A stretch of 51,034 nt of DNA from assembly GCA_035636095.1 (NCBI GenBank), contig DASPZU010000059.1, forward strand, positions 1 to 51,034. The letters are read 5' to 3'. A program made the translations under genes and the position numbers. This DNA is from Gp7-AA10 sp035636095. Its GTDB lineage: Bacteria > Acidobacteriota > Thermoanaerobaculia > Gp7-AA8. The notes under the pieces were generated by a model. The model was not told the DNA's origin. It worked only from the letters and a program-made list of their open reading frames with translations, and did not search any database. Positions 28,696 to 38,277 of the stretch are shown here, piece by piece (the stretch's first letter is position 1; each line of letters starts with the position of its first letter).

Positions 28696-30750
28696 ATGCG
28701 AATCGCGAAGGCGAGCCTTGCGCTTTCGATCCTCCTTCTGACCTGCACCCTCCCCGCGTGGAGCGGAACGGGCGACAACCCGCAACGCGGCAATCTCGAT
28801 ATCGCCATCAGCAGTCACACCTTTCGGTCGCCTTTGTTCGGCTACGACTCTGCCGCCGCGATCCGCGTCTTCGGAACGCAGATGTTGCCGCTTGGCGCAC
28901 GCATCACCGCTTTCCTGCAGAGTGGGGCTCCGAGTTATCCAACGGTCGGCTCGATCCGCGCCGATGGCATTCCGATTGTCGGCGGCGTGGGGAGCGCTGA
29001 ATTCGGCGATGTCACCGCCGTCATCGCCCCCGGCCACGGCGGCGATCTCCTTCTCGGCAATTCGTACCCTCTCTTCGGCCTGACCGCCGCTTACTCGCTG
29101 GGCGACGACGATTACTCCGGCTTCGTCGGCCGCGCGCGTTACTTCATTCCGCCTCCTGGAATGGCGCCATCGACGAAACCCCGTCTGGCTGGTGGAACGT
29201 TCGTTCACCACATGGGTCTGACCACGGAAACGTTCAATCTGTTGACCGTTTCGGACCCGGTGTATGTCGACAAACGGCAACGCTCGAGCGACGCGATTCT
29301 CACCGCGACGCTGACCCGCACACTGTCCCCAATCCTGTCGGTCTTTTCAGCCGCCAACGCTTCCAGCGTCGGCGCATGGGGAGGCCGCGTCGGCGGGCAG
29401 CTCCATAGCTTGCATACCGAGGTCGCGGCGGCTCTCTATTCGTTCAGCAGCAGGCTGCCGTACCTCTACCCGCTCATTCGCGCCGGTGAAACGGGAGTCG
29501 AATTGGCGGGAACGCACAGGTACTCGGAGTTCAGCAGCCTTGATGGCTCGGTGAACCTCCTGCGGAGTGAGAACGACCGGCGACCGCACAACCTTCGCAC
29601 GTCACTGGGCGTCGCGCATTCATTCGGCACGGACGCGCCGTACGTGAGGGTTTCACACAGCCACAACGAACTCACGTACCAGACGCTCGACGCCGCGCGC
29701 CTTGCGACCATTGCGGACGAGACATCGGTGATGCTTCTTCGATCGAAGGCGGATCGACAAAGCAGTGCGACCTTGCAGTATTTGTCCAACAGCGAGAACC
29801 AACCGAATCGACTGCAGATCGTCGTCGATGACCGCCGCGCGACGCTCGCAAATCTCATCTTCACCACAACCCTGATCGCGCAGCGCAGCGAATCGGATGA
29901 TGGCGTGACCTTCGAAACGGCGGCGCAGATTCCTTTTCGAGCGAGCTACGCATACATCGCCGGCATCGGCTCGGCGTACCTGCACAGCGGCGGCGAAGAC
30001 CGCGGCGAGGGCACTGTGCGAGTCGGTCTTGCGCGGAGCGTGTACGGCGGCGCCTGGTATCTGGCACTCGACGCGCGGCTACCGTTTTCGATCGGATTGC
30101 CGCGCTCGCGGCTGGGCCGCTCGGCGCTCACCTTCGATCTCGGACGGCGCTTGCAGTGGCGGGATATCCACGATCTCTCTTCGATGTTCGCGCCGTACCT
30201 GCGGCCGGACGCGTTCGGCGAGATCGAAGGAAGTGTCTCGCTCAACGGGATCGGAGTCGGAGGTATTGCGGTGCTGCTGAACAACGGCCCCATCGCGGTC
30301 ACCGATGCATCCGGCAATTACGCACGTCGAGTCCCGGTAGGTCCGGCGACGGTTACGGTCGACTTGTCGAAGGTTGATCCGCAGTTTCGAATTCTCGGTG
30401 ACGCCGAGAAACGCGTCGTCGTTCCACCGAACGGACCAGCGCGTGCCGATTTCGTTTTGGGGCGCTTCACCTACTTGCAAGGCGCGCTCGTCCGATGCGC
30501 AAAGGCGTCGCTCATGCCGGTCAGCGGCGCGAAACTCGCGCTCGTCGGAAAGAACTTCACGACTGCTGTCGAGACGTCGAGCACCGGATCGTTTCAGATC
30601 GACGAGATTCCGCCGGCGGTGTATCAAGTGATCATCGATCCTTCCTCGGTGCCCGACGTGGCAGCGTCGGACATCGCCGCAATTACGATCGACTTGACTC
30701 GAGACGTGATGGGATACGTGATCCGCATCGGGTGCGGAGCAACCCGGTAA
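28696..30750 (+). CDS. Outer-membrane usher-like barrel with C-terminal Ig modules
   Basis: 684 residues with a signal peptide (MRIAKASLALSILLLTCTLP). The first part (about 30-520) alternates hydrophobic and polar residues in many short strands with aromatic ends, as in outer-membrane barrels. The last 160 residues hold two carboxypeptidase-regulatory-like/Ig modules (GEIEGSVSLNGIGVGGIAVL, VTDASGNYARRVPVG; KLALVGKNFTTAVETSSTG, FQIDEIPPAVYQVIID). Classical ushers exceed 750 residues and have an N-terminal chaperone-binding domain and a plug; I see no clear plug. The usher role rests on the preceding chaperone and subunit genes and on the SxxG-Y modules. It could be a divergent, reduced usher. 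Confidence 0.62.
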   Translation: MRIAKASLALSILLLTCTLPAWSGTGDNPQRGNLDIAISSHTFRSPLFGYDSAAAIRVFGTQMLPLGARITAFLQSGAPSYPTVGSIRADGIPIVGGVGSAEFGDVTAVIAPGHGGDLLLGNSYPLFGLTAAYSLGDDDYSGFVGRARYFIPPPGMAPSTKPRLAGGTFVHHMGLTTETFNLLTVSDPVYVDKRQRSSDAILTATLTRTLSPILSVFSAANASSVGAWGGRVGGQLHSLHTEVAAALYSFSSRLPYLYPLIRAGETGVELAGTHRYSEFSSLDGSVNLLRSENDRRPHNLRTSLGVAHSFGTDAPYVRVSHSHNELTYQTLDAARLATIADETSVMLLRSKADRQSSATLQYLSNSENQPNRLQIVVDDRRATLANLIFTTTLIAQRSESDDGVTFETAAQIPFRASYAYIAGIGSAYLHSGGEDRGEGTVRVGLARSVYGGAWYLALDARLPFSIGLPRSRLGRSALTFDLGRRLQWRDIHDLSSMFAPYLRPDAFGEIEGSVSLNGIGVGGIAVLLNNGPIAVTDASGNYARRVPVGPATVTVDLSKVDPQFRILGDAEKRVVVPPNGPARADFVLGRFTYLQGALVRCAKASLMPVSGAKLALVGKNFTTAVETSSTGSFQIDEIPPAVYQVIIDPSSVPDVAASDIAAITIDLTRDVMGYVIRIGCGATR

Positions 30751-30764
30751 TCGCCATTCCCCGG

Positions 30765-31745
30765 TCACTGCTGGTGTGAAATCGTAGCCAGAAATTTCGC
30801 CAGCTCGTCCCCCCACACCTCGGGCCAGGTGTGGGTGCCATGTCCGTGCGTGCGATCGCTGGTCGGAATGAGGACGTAGCGGCCGCGCGGCACCCGTGGG
30901 ATCAGCTTCTCCATCAGTCCGAGCTCGGGGGGATTCACGAAATCGTCAGCGGAGTTGATGGCCAGCAGCGGCGCCTTGATCTTTTCGAGATCGGGCGACG
31001 GATCGTAGTCGCGTGACGCTTCCAGCGCATAGAGCAGATCGTCGGCCTTGGTCGTCGCCGTTCGCGTCTTCATCTGTTCCGCGAGCCAGCGGTCGGCGTC
31101 GTCGCGCGTCGGTGCGCTCTTCTGCCACTGCAGCGGCGCGCTGGTCGCGATCAGCATGATCTGAAGCGCGGAGGTCGTATCGCCGCGCTGCAGATCATCG
31201 ATGACCATCTTTCGCCACACCCGATTGCGCCCCGCGATCTGCGTCGGCGCGCCGGCAAGCGGCACGAGCGCGTCCATCATGTCCGGCCACCGTTCACCCC
31301 ACATCCACGTATGCATGGCGCCCATCGATGTCCCCATGACGAGAAAAAGATGATCGACGCCGAGGGACTCGATGAGCCGATGCTGAAGCTCGGTCATGTC
31401 GGTGTAGTCGTAGTGCGGAAATTTGCGGCCCAATCCGTCGCTCGGCTTGCTCGAGTCGCCATGGCCGATGCTGTCGGGAATCACGATGAAGTATTTGCTG
31501 GAATCGAGAAGGCCGCCCGTTTTGAAAAGCACGCCCGCGAAGTGATCGTTGAGAAATTGCTTCGAAGAGCCGCCGGTGCCGTGAAGGATCAGCACGACAT
31601 TGTCTTTGCGCGGTTTCCCGATGGTCAGGTAGTGCAAGCGGACCTGCTCCAGCATTTCGCCGTCATGAAAGTGGAAATTCTTGACGATGAGATCGTCGGC
31701 GCGCGCGGAAGCGGCAAGCAGAAAAAGAAAGGCCAGGCGACGCAT
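30765..31745 (-). CDS. Exported alpha/beta hydrolase, MetX-like
   Basis: 326 residues from ATG 31745 with a signal peptide (MRRLAFLFLLAASARA). The fold resembles homoserine O-acetyltransferase: VRLHYLTIGKP, HGTGGSS oxyanion loop, nucleophile elbow GTSMGAMHTW, Asp in NSADDFVNPPE and His in THGHGTHTW. An export signal argues against the cytosolic methionine-pathway role, so it is more likely a periplasmic esterase or hydrolase. A TATCCT lies eight bases before the ATG (31754-31759), in the leaderless geometry. Convergent with the usher-like gene and divergent from the crotonase gene. Confidence 0.83.
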   Translation of the reverse strand: MRRLAFLFLLAASARADDLIVKNFHFHDGEMLEQVRLHYLTIGKPRKDNVVLILHGTGGSSKQFLNDHFAGVLFKTGGLLDSSKYFIVIPDSIGHGDSSKPSDGLGRKFPHYDYTDMTELQHRLIESLGVDHLFLVMGTSMGAMHTWMWGERWPDMMDALVPLAGAPTQIAGRNRVWRKMVIDDLQRGDTTSALQIMLIATSAPLQWQKSAPTRDDADRWLAEQMKTRTATTKADDLLYALEASRDYDPSPDLEKIKAPLLAINSADDFVNPPELGLMEKLIPRVPRGRYVLIPTSDRTHGHGTHTWPEVWGDELAKFLATISHQQ

Positions 31746-31753
31746 GGGATATA

Positions 31754-31759
31754 AGGATA
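31754..31759 (-). promoter_or_regulatory. -10 element of the MetX-like gene
   Basis: TATCCT on the minus strand, eight bases before ATG 31745. The same 19-base gap also holds AAGGA (plus strand, 31753-31757), a ribosome site for the divergent crotonase gene. Confidence 0.4.
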
Positions 31760-31764
31760 TTCCC

Positions 31765-32517
31765 ATGCTGCAACGCGAACTCGACGACGGCGTCATCACG
31801 CTCCGCCTGGCCCATGGAAAAGCGAGCGCGCTCGATCTCGAGCTGTGCCATGCGCTGCAGGCGGAATTCGAAGGCGCAGCCGAGTCTTCGGACATCCGCG
31901 CGTTGATCCTGACCGGAACGGGATCGATTTTTTCCGCAGGCGTCGATCTTCCGCGCCTCGTCAACGGCGGCAAGGACTATGTGCAGGACTTCGTCGAGGC
32001 CCTCGGCGCCATGCTGCAGGCGCTGTTTGTTTTTCCGAAGCCGGCCGTGGCCGCCGTCAACGGCCACGCCATCGCGGGCGGCGCGATCATGGCATTCGCG
32101 TGCGACTACCGGCTGATGAGCGGCGGGCGCATCGGCGTTCCGGAAGCGCTGGTGGGCGTCCCTTTTCCACCTCTGGCCCTCGAAGTTGTCCGCTTTGGTG
32201 TCCCGCAGCAGCATTTGCAGCCGATGCTGCACCTCGCGAAAACGATCGAGGCGGCGGAAGCGAAATCGATCGGAATCATCGATGAGATTGTTCCCATCGA
32301 CAATCTCCTGAATCGCGCAAATGCAATCGCGCGTCAGCTGGGGGACATCGCGCCGGCCAACTTCCGCCTGACAAAACGTCAGATTCGCGAACCGTATTTG
32401 CGCGATGCCGCGGCGGTGGCCAGCGTCTCCGCCGACGAGATCGACGCGCAGTGGGCGTCTGCCGAAGTGCACCAGCACATCAGGGCTTATCTGGAGAGGA
32501 CACTCGGAAAGCGTTGA
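31765..32517 (+). CDS. Enoyl-CoA hydratase/isomerase (crotonase) family
   Basis: 250 residues from ATG 31765, with AAGGA seven bases upstream. Crotonase fold: RALILTGTGSIFSAGVDLPR (oxyanion-hole loop), KPAVAAVNGHAIAGGAIMAF (second oxyanion glycine), and PEALVGVPFPPLALEVV where hydratases carry their catalytic acids. The Glu at PEAL is kept; the second acid is replaced by small or hydrophobic residues, so true hydratase activity is uncertain. The ligand is presumably an acyl-CoA. The gene is monocistronic, divergent from the MetX-like gene and convergent with DUF2339. Confidence 0.87.
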   Translation: MLQRELDDGVITLRLAHGKASALDLELCHALQAEFEGAAESSDIRALILTGTGSIFSAGVDLPRLVNGGKDYVQDFVEALGAMLQALFVFPKPAVAAVNGHAIAGGAIMAFACDYRLMSGGRIGVPEALVGVPFPPLALEVVRFGVPQQHLQPMLHLAKTIEAAEAKSIGIIDEIVPIDNLLNRANAIARQLGDIAPANFRLTKRQIREPYLRDAAAVASVSADEIDAQWASAEVHQHIRAYLERTLGKR

Positions 32518-32521
32518 TGCC

Positions 32522-34168
32522 TCATTGGGCGTCTTCGGGGATCGTAATCCACTTCTTCTGATAGGCAAACGAAATCGCCAGCAGCAGGATGCCCAGGGCA
32601 ATGAAGGAGAGGATGCGATAGACGCGCTCCAGCGCCGCGAGATCGTACAGAAAGACTTTGCCGATGGTGAGGCCGATGAGAATCAACGCCAGCCAGCGCA
32701 GGAAGGCATTCGCGCGCACGAAGCCGATGACCATCAGCGCCCCGCCGTAGAGCATCCACAGCGCGGACCACGCGAAGTCCCTCGCAATTTTCTGCGCGAA
32801 CGCTTCGTGCACCTCGGCCGTCAACGCGATCAGGGCCAGGACATTCAGCGCGGTCACCGCGAACCTCCACAGCAGTTTCTCGCGCGCGGCAATCGCGATT
32901 CCGCTGAAGATCGCGACCGCGATGGCATAGGTCAGCATCCGCATGTTGAAGACGAGATGCTGGGGATGGAATTGGTCGATGAATAGCAGCCGAAAGACGC
33001 CGCAGGTCAGAGCGGTCGATCCCAGAACGCGGAATACTTTCGCCGCCGGGGGCGGCGGCGCTCCACTGATCAGCAGCAGCGCGGCCGCCTCGGCAAGCCA
33101 TCCGATGGTGATCCAGATCGTCTGAAACTGCAGCGGAATCGCGATCGTCACGAAGCCGAGTGCGATCGCGAGGTGTGCCGCCGCCAGATCGTCCTCCGCG
33201 CCGCGCAATCGGAGCGCCAGACACAGGACGAGAAAGAATGCGCTCAACACGATCGCGTACTTCGCGAGACGCGACGCATTCTCGATGATCCAGCTCAGCT
33301 CCGCGAAGTAAACGAAGGCGTTGACAAACGGCAGGACCAGGACGACGCCAAAGGCGATTCCGCGATCCCGCCATCGACGCAGCAGCGGAACGACCGCGAA
33401 CAGCAATAGAAAGAACGTGATGAACGCTACCGTGCGCGGCATGTGCGGCTTCGAATAGAGGGCCGCGTACCAACCGATGTAGAGAAAGAGCGTGCCGAAA
33501 AACGCGACCGTCAGTGCACGCACCCATGGATAGAGCGACACCAGCACGAGTGCGGCGATGTCGAGGAGCGAAACATAGGTGAAGAGCGCGACCTCGCGAT
33601 TGGCTCCGGTCGACAGCAGGACCGGCGTGAGAAAGCCGCTGGTGAGCGCCAGGCCCGCCAGAAATTCCGATTGATGCCGGATCGCCAGAGCCACCAGCGC
33701 GATCGAAACGATGGCCATCGCGGCGAAGGACGCGCCGTTCGAGATCAGTGCATACGTCTGCGACGACGCCCAGATCGAGAGGTAGAGGGCTCCCACCGCC
33801 ACCACTTCCAGCGAATGCGCGAAGGCGCGATGTCCTCGCTTGTGAAAGCGATCGCTCCACACCAGCAGCGCCGCCCCGACCGCAATTCCGATGCCCACGC
33901 GCGCGGCCGGCCCGATCCATTCATTCTCGAACGCGTACTTCAGAAAAAACGCGACGCCGATCAGCAGCGCCGCGATGCCGACGCGATTGAGCCAATGCGC
34001 ACCGATGAGGCTTTCCACCGATTTTTTCGGGGCCGGTGGGGGCTGCTTCGGCGTGGGGGCGGGGGCGGAAGGAGGCGGCGGCGCATAAATCACGCCCAGG
34101 CGATTTTCGATTTTGGTCAGACGATCTTCGAGAAAATCGAGGCGAGCCCGGATGTCTTCATCCGTCAC
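32522..34168 (-). CDS. DUF2339 polytopic membrane protein
   Basis: 548 residues. A short coiled segment (MTDEDIRARLDFLEDRLTKI) and a Pro-rich linker precede about 14 hydrophobic helices. The family hallmark SVESLIGAHWLNRVGIAALL and VAFFLKYAFENEWIGP is present. DUF2339 proteins have no firm function; some are linked to the cell envelope. The start is GTG 34168, with TAGGGT six bases upstream. A repeat (33042-33067) encodes GAPPPPAAK in one loop. It ends four bases after the convergent crotonase stop. Confidence 0.86.
   Translation of the reverse strand: MTDEDIRARLDFLEDRLTKIENRLGVIYAPPPPSAPAPTPKQPPPAPKKSVESLIGAHWLNRVGIAALLIGVAFFLKYAFENEWIGPAARVGIGIAVGAALLVWSDRFHKRGHRAFAHSLEVVAVGALYLSIWASSQTYALISNGASFAAMAIVSIALVALAIRHQSEFLAGLALTSGFLTPVLLSTGANREVALFTYVSLLDIAALVLVSLYPWVRALTVAFFGTLFLYIGWYAALYSKPHMPRTVAFITFFLLLFAVVPLLRRWRDRGIAFGVVLVLPFVNAFVYFAELSWIIENASRLAKYAIVLSAFFLVLCLALRLRGAEDDLAAAHLAIALGFVTIAIPLQFQTIWITIGWLAEAAALLLISGAPPPPAAKVFRVLGSTALTCGVFRLLFIDQFHPQHLVFNMRMLTYAIAVAIFSGIAIAAREKLLWRFAVTALNVLALIALTAEVHEAFAQKIARDFAWSALWMLYGGALMVIGFVRANAFLRWLALILIGLTIGKVFLYDLAALERVYRILSFIALGILLLAISFAYQKKWITIPEDAQ
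33042..33067 (-). repeat. GTGGAGCGCC-family palindrome in a DUF2339 loop
   Basis: GCCGCC, a short G-rich loop and GGCGGCGGCGCTCCACT. The minus-strand anchor GTGGAGCGCC is the same as at 10229, 13972, 19937 and 46263. Translated as SGAPPPPAAK between two membrane helices. Confidence 0.65.
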
Positions 34169-34174
34169 GCCGAT

Positions 34175-34180
34175 ACCCTA
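34175..34180 (-). promoter_or_regulatory. -10 element of the DUF2339 gene
   Basis: TAGGGT on the minus strand, six bases before GTG 34168; it fits TANNNT only loosely. Confidence 0.33.
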
Positions 34181-34225
34181 CACGAATCCCAACGGTATGT
34201 GAGAATGTCGCGTAACTACTGAAAA

Positions 34226-36391
34226 GTGTGCAGATCTGCTTTCGTTGCGCTGTGGCTTTTGCAGGCCGCTTCCGTCTTCGCTGCCGCGACGTCGGTCACC
34301 GTGACAGCCATGCCGCACGGTATGGTGCAACCGGTTGGACAAGGTGGCGCCGATGACTTCTTTTCGCTCACGAACTTCAGCACGTCGTCAGTCCCGATCA
34401 AGCTCATACCTTTGGTTGACCCGACCTTCATCACGGTGACACCGAGCGCCTTCACGCTGGCGCCGGGCGCAACACAAGTTGTCACGTTGATCGCAAAGCT
34501 GGAAGCGGAAGGCTACTTCGCAGTCGCGATCTTTGTTGACCCTGTTGGCCTCTTTATCCCTGTCAGGCTACTTTCTTCGGCAGCCCCGAGCGCTCCGCCG
34601 CAGCTAGCACCTGGATCGACGCGAACCGAAGTCATTACACCCCCCGGCGGAGTCGTCATCAGCCCTGCGCCACCGGTCCCCGCGATCGCGAAATTCACGA
34701 ACAACGGCAGCTCTCCGATTCAGGCGATCGTCGTGTCAGATGTGCCGTGGATCGTTCCCGACGACGGACTCGTTACGATCCAGCCGGGCGAAACGAGGGA
34801 TGTTTCGTATTTCATCGATCCGAATCAACGATCCGCCCTGCTCGGCGGCAATATCGGAAAACTATCGCTCGTCTTTCCGAATGTTTTGCAGACGAAGTCG
34901 AGCGTGTCGATCACGATCGTCTTCGTCGTTAGGCCCGACGTCCAGCCAGGATCGCCGCCGCCACTGGCGCCCGGCGAGATTGCGATGTTCCTTGCAGGTC
35001 TGGCATATCGGCCAACCGCCATCGGTGATTTGCTGCTCGCCACGAAAAACAGTTCAGTCGGGGATCTCAAGATTTACTTTGAAGGACGTGTCGCGAATCT
35101 TCCGCAACTCGCAGCAAACACGTCGGTCTCACTTCCATCTTTGCTGCCGGACGTCTTCGGGAGCGCTGCGCAAAGCGGCTCGGTGCAGATTCGAGGAAGC
35201 GACCTGTCCAAAGTGTCGGTCGCGGCGGTGCAGCTCAATAATTCTTCGCCTGCCGGGGCGTTCGGAACCGCGCTGCCGGTTTTGCGCTCCGATCAGGGGA
35301 TACGAACCAACGAGCAAATGGTGCTTTCCGGAGTGGCCAGACAGAGCGGAACGCAAACCGATCTCTACATCCAGGAAATGAGTGGCAACACGGCGACGAT
35401 CAATATCGAGTTTCTGAACGCATTTGGAGTTGTCACTTCTGCCCGCAGTGCCGATGCAATCGGTCCGTTCGGATTTCTCGAGCTGCTCGATGCGGTACCG
35501 GTCGGCGCAACGGCGGTGCGAATCACGAACGCATCGTTAGGGGCGTCGAGAGTGAGCGGATATGGGTTGGTCAGGAATCAGAGCTCCGGCGATTCGTGGG
35601 TGGTTACCGATCCGGCGCTGACCGCCACTGCGTCCGACAGCACGCTACTCATTCCACTGATCGACGTCGGCTCAGGATGGCAAACGTCTGCTTTCGCAAC
35701 CAATCGTCTCACTCAAACTTCTTCGATTATCTTTGATGTTCGTTCGTCGGCCCGCCGCCGCTCAGCGAAGCCGCACGACGAGCCGCACAGGAGCTTGCCG
35801 GTCGACCCGCTGGGCTTGAACCCGTTCGACCTCGGACCGTTCCAGACTCTGGCGGCGCAGGTCGCGAGCACGCCGAACGGTCAGATCCGTGTGATCTCTG
35901 CGCCGCGCGCGGTCAGCGTGGCCGCGCGGTCAACACGTACCGTCGGCGGAAGCGTTTTTGGGACGGGTCTGCCTGTGGTTCCTCTGTCGGCGGCGATCGC
36001 GAGTGGGGATTTGAAACGCTTTCCGGGCGTTGAAGATGGCTCGGTATCCTCGCGCCAGTCAACGGCCGGCGGGACGTTCAGAAACAATCTCGTCCTGGTC
36101 GAAACCACCGACCATGAAGTGACTGTCAGAGTGACGCTTCGCTATGCCTTTCTCGCATCCAGCCTTCTCTCAGCGACGGTCGTGAACACAAAAGAGTACA
36201 CAATTGGTGCATCGCAATATGTCATCATTAATAATGTCATTCGTGACGTGGCCGGAGAGGTCCGCGACACGTTCGGCGACCTTCACAACGTTCAGGTCGA
36301 TGTCGAAGTCAGTAGCGGAGCGGGACGCATCATCGCTTTCCTGCAATCCATCGACAATCGAAGCGGCGACTCGATCGTTCGAACCGATTAA
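34226..36391 (+). CDS. Large secreted Ig-like protein
   Basis: 721 residues from GTG 34226; an in-frame TGA lies six bases earlier. The signal peptide is MCRSAFVALWLLQAASVFA. The protein is Ser/Thr/Val-rich and beta-stranded, with two immunoglobulin-like modules in the first 270 residues (VTPSAFTLAPGATQVVTLIA, VTIQPGETRDVSYFID; each with a PG-turn typical of ASH/MSP-like folds). The rest is a long beta-rich region without motifs. I do not recognise the family. It is a likely cell-surface or extracellular protein and may be related to the fibre genes, though 3.5 kb separates them. No ribosome site is visible. Confidence 0.68.
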   Translation: MCRSAFVALWLLQAASVFAAATSVTVTAMPHGMVQPVGQGGADDFFSLTNFSTSSVPIKLIPLVDPTFITVTPSAFTLAPGATQVVTLIAKLEAEGYFAVAIFVDPVGLFIPVRLLSSAAPSAPPQLAPGSTRTEVITPPGGVVISPAPPVPAIAKFTNNGSSPIQAIVVSDVPWIVPDDGLVTIQPGETRDVSYFIDPNQRSALLGGNIGKLSLVFPNVLQTKSSVSITIVFVVRPDVQPGSPPPLAPGEIAMFLAGLAYRPTAIGDLLLATKNSSVGDLKIYFEGRVANLPQLAANTSVSLPSLLPDVFGSAAQSGSVQIRGSDLSKVSVAAVQLNNSSPAGAFGTALPVLRSDQGIRTNEQMVLSGVARQSGTQTDLYIQEMSGNTATINIEFLNAFGVVTSARSADAIGPFGFLELLDAVPVGATAVRITNASLGASRVSGYGLVRNQSSGDSWVVTDPALTATASDSTLLIPLIDVGSGWQTSAFATNRLTQTSSIIFDVRSSARRRSAKPHDEPHRSLPVDPLGLNPFDLGPFQTLAAQVASTPNGQIRVISAPRAVSVAARSTRTVGGSVFGTGLPVVPLSAAIASGDLKRFPGVEDGSVSSRQSTAGGTFRNNLVLVETTDHEVTVRVTLRYAFLASSLLSATVVNTKEYTIGASQYVIINNVIRDVAGEVRDTFGDLHNVQVDVEVSSGAGRIIAFLQSIDNRSGDSIVRTD

Positions 36392-37015
36392 TCACTGTGC
36401 CGGCGGCGCGAAGTTCACCGTGACTTCATACTTGCCGCTGCCCTCGAACTGCCACTGCTTCAGCGATTCGAAAGCCGCATACACCAGGGTGGGCGCGGCG
36501 CTTGGCGACACGAGCCTGGGAGCTCGCGCGACGCCGTCGCTGATCAGGGCTCCGATGGTGACCGGCTGGTAGTACGCCCCTTGAATCGCGCTGAGCGGAC
36601 ATTTCGGCTCGATCCTCCTGACCACAATCGCGGACGGCAAATCGCCGGGGATCTTGTCGATCCTCTTCTTCGCCGCGAACCACTCCCCAACTTCACCCAG
36701 ACTCGTGAAGTCAGTGTCGGCGAGCTTCGGATAAAGGTTCGTTGCGACGTGCCAGTACCAGTCGGCCTCTTCCGGCTTCTTCAAACCTTGTTCGGCCATG
36801 GCGCGGTAAGCGACGGTCAGGGCCAGCGTGTAAGTGGCGTCGGGACCGGTGCCGAGGTGATCGGTCATGCTGTTGATCAACTTGATCGACCACTTGCGCG
36901 CGTGTCCGTAATGATGGGTGCGGAGATCGTTTTCAACCATCTCGAGCTGGCCGCGCCAATCCTGAGCGGAGAGAGTTGTGGCGGTCAGGGCGAAAACCAG
37001 GAGAAGGGGTCTCAT
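36392..37015 (-). CDS. Secreted protein with TonB-C-like domain
   Basis: 207 residues with a signal peptide (MRPLLLVFALTATTLSA). The N-terminal half is helical (TPR-like: YTLALTVAYRAMAEQGLKKP). The last 75 residues resemble the TonB C-terminal fold: RIEPKCPLSA, YYQPVTIGALISDGVARAP and FESLKQWQFEGSGKYEVTVNF, including the conserved QW-F pattern. There is no membrane anchor beyond the signal, so it is not a classical TonB. Such domains are common in Acidobacteriota-like genomes with unclear roles. Convergent with the large secreted protein; the two stops directly adjoin. Confidence 0.68.
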   Translation of the reverse strand: MRPLLLVFALTATTLSAQDWRGQLEMVENDLRTHHYGHARKWSIKLINSMTDHLGTGPDATYTLALTVAYRAMAEQGLKKPEEADWYWHVATNLYPKLADTDFTSLGEVGEWFAAKKRIDKIPGDLPSAIVVRRIEPKCPLSAIQGAYYQPVTIGALISDGVARAPRLVSPSAAPTLVYAAFESLKQWQFEGSGKYEVTVNFAPPAQ

Positions 37016-37048
37016 GACCCATTTTCATGAGCGAATTTGATGCCGGAT

Positions 37049-38275
37049 TTACTCCCAGCGCAGCGCGTCGATGGGATCGAGGGTGGCGGCCTTCCAGGCC
37101 GGATACCACCCGAAGCCGATGCCGATGATGGAGCAGACAATGAGGCCGGTGACCGCCCAGAACCATGGAAAGACCATCGCGATGTCGAACCACAGCGCGA
37201 CGCCGTTGCCGCCGGCGACGCCGAACAAAATCCCCGCCAGGCCGCCCACTTCCGAGAGCACCACGGCCTCGAAGAGAAACTGTTTGACGATGTCGTCCTT
37301 GCGCGCGCCGATGGCCTTGCGCACGCCGATCTCGCGCGTCCGCTCGGTCACGCTCACCAGCATGATGTTCATGATGCCGATGCCGGCGGCCAGCAGCGCG
37401 ATCGCGCTCACCACGAACGCGCCGATTCTGATCGTGCCCGCGACTTGCGCGAATGCCGAGACCAGGGTGTCGTTGGAATAGATCTCGAAATCGTTTTCCT
37501 TGCCCAGCCTGAGGCCACGCGCGACGCGCATCGCGCCGATGGCCTTGTCCAGGGTCTGGTTGTACGTCGCCTGCGACGTCGATTGGGTCGCAACGTTGAT
37601 GGTCCGATTGACCCATCCGAAGTCGTTGAAGTAGCGGGTGATCGGAACGAGCAGGATGTCATCCTGGCTCTGACCGAACGACGATCCCTTTTCCGCAAGC
37701 ACGCCGATGATCATGTACGGGCGCTCGTTGATCTTGATGGTCTTGCCGATGGGCGTCTGATTGGGAAAGAGTTTTTTCTCGACGTCGCGTCCGACCACCA
37801 CCACACTGCGCGCGAGATCGACATCCTCGGGCGAGATGTTGCGGCCGTAGCCCAAGGTGTACGAGTTCGCGATCAGGAAACTCTCATTCGTGCCGACCAG
37901 CGTGAGGCCCTGGATCTTCGAGTTGCCGAACGCGGCCGGCTTTCCGCGATCGAAGACTTTGAAGCAGATGGCGTTCGCTTGTCCTTCCATCAGGCGCTTG
38001 TATTCATTGGCCTGTTGCAACGAGATGTTGCGGCGATTGGCGTACTTTTCCTCGGGATCGCGCGAGCTGATCACCGGGTATTTCGCGAATTGAAAGAGAT
38101 TGCTGCCCAGAAAGCTCAATCCGTTCTCGATGGAGAGCTGGATCACGCTCAGCGCCGTCATCACGCCGATCACCGAGAACACGCCGATGGTGACTCCGAG
38201 CATGGTGAGACCCGAACGGAGCTTGTTGGTCTTCAGCGCGCCCAGCGCCATGCGGATGATTTCGTGGAAGTTCAT
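37049..38275 (-). CDS. MacB-like FtsX-domain ABC permease
   Basis: 408 residues: one N-terminal helix (LRSGLTMLGVTIGVFSVIGV), a periplasmic MacB_PCD domain of about 230 residues and three C-terminal helices (FtsX domain; SVTERTREIGVRKAIGARK is the coupling signature). No ATPase domain is fused. With the adaptor at 39689-41005 and a second permease at 38355 it forms an export or lipoprotein-type transporter. No ABC ATPase gene is in the window. An ATG at 38275 begins just two bases from a 73-bp palindromic repeat. The substrate is unknown; macrolides, peptides or lipoproteins are possible. Confidence 0.9.
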   Translation of the reverse strand: MNFHEIIRMALGALKTNKLRSGLTMLGVTIGVFSVIGVMTALSVIQLSIENGLSFLGSNLFQFAKYPVISSRDPEEKYANRRNISLQQANEYKRLMEGQANAICFKVFDRGKPAAFGNSKIQGLTLVGTNESFLIANSYTLGYGRNISPEDVDLARSVVVVGRDVEKKLFPNQTPIGKTIKINERPYMIIGVLAEKGSSFGQSQDDILLVPITRYFNDFGWVNRTINVATQSTSQATYNQTLDKAIGAMRVARGLRLGKENDFEIYSNDTLVSAFAQVAGTIRIGAFVVSAIALLAAGIGIMNIMLVSVTERTREIGVRKAIGARKDDIVKQFLFEAVVLSEVGGLAGILFGVAGGNGVALWFDIAMVFPWFWAVTGLIVCSIIGIGFGWYPAWKAATLDPIDALRWE

Positions 38276-38277
38276 CG

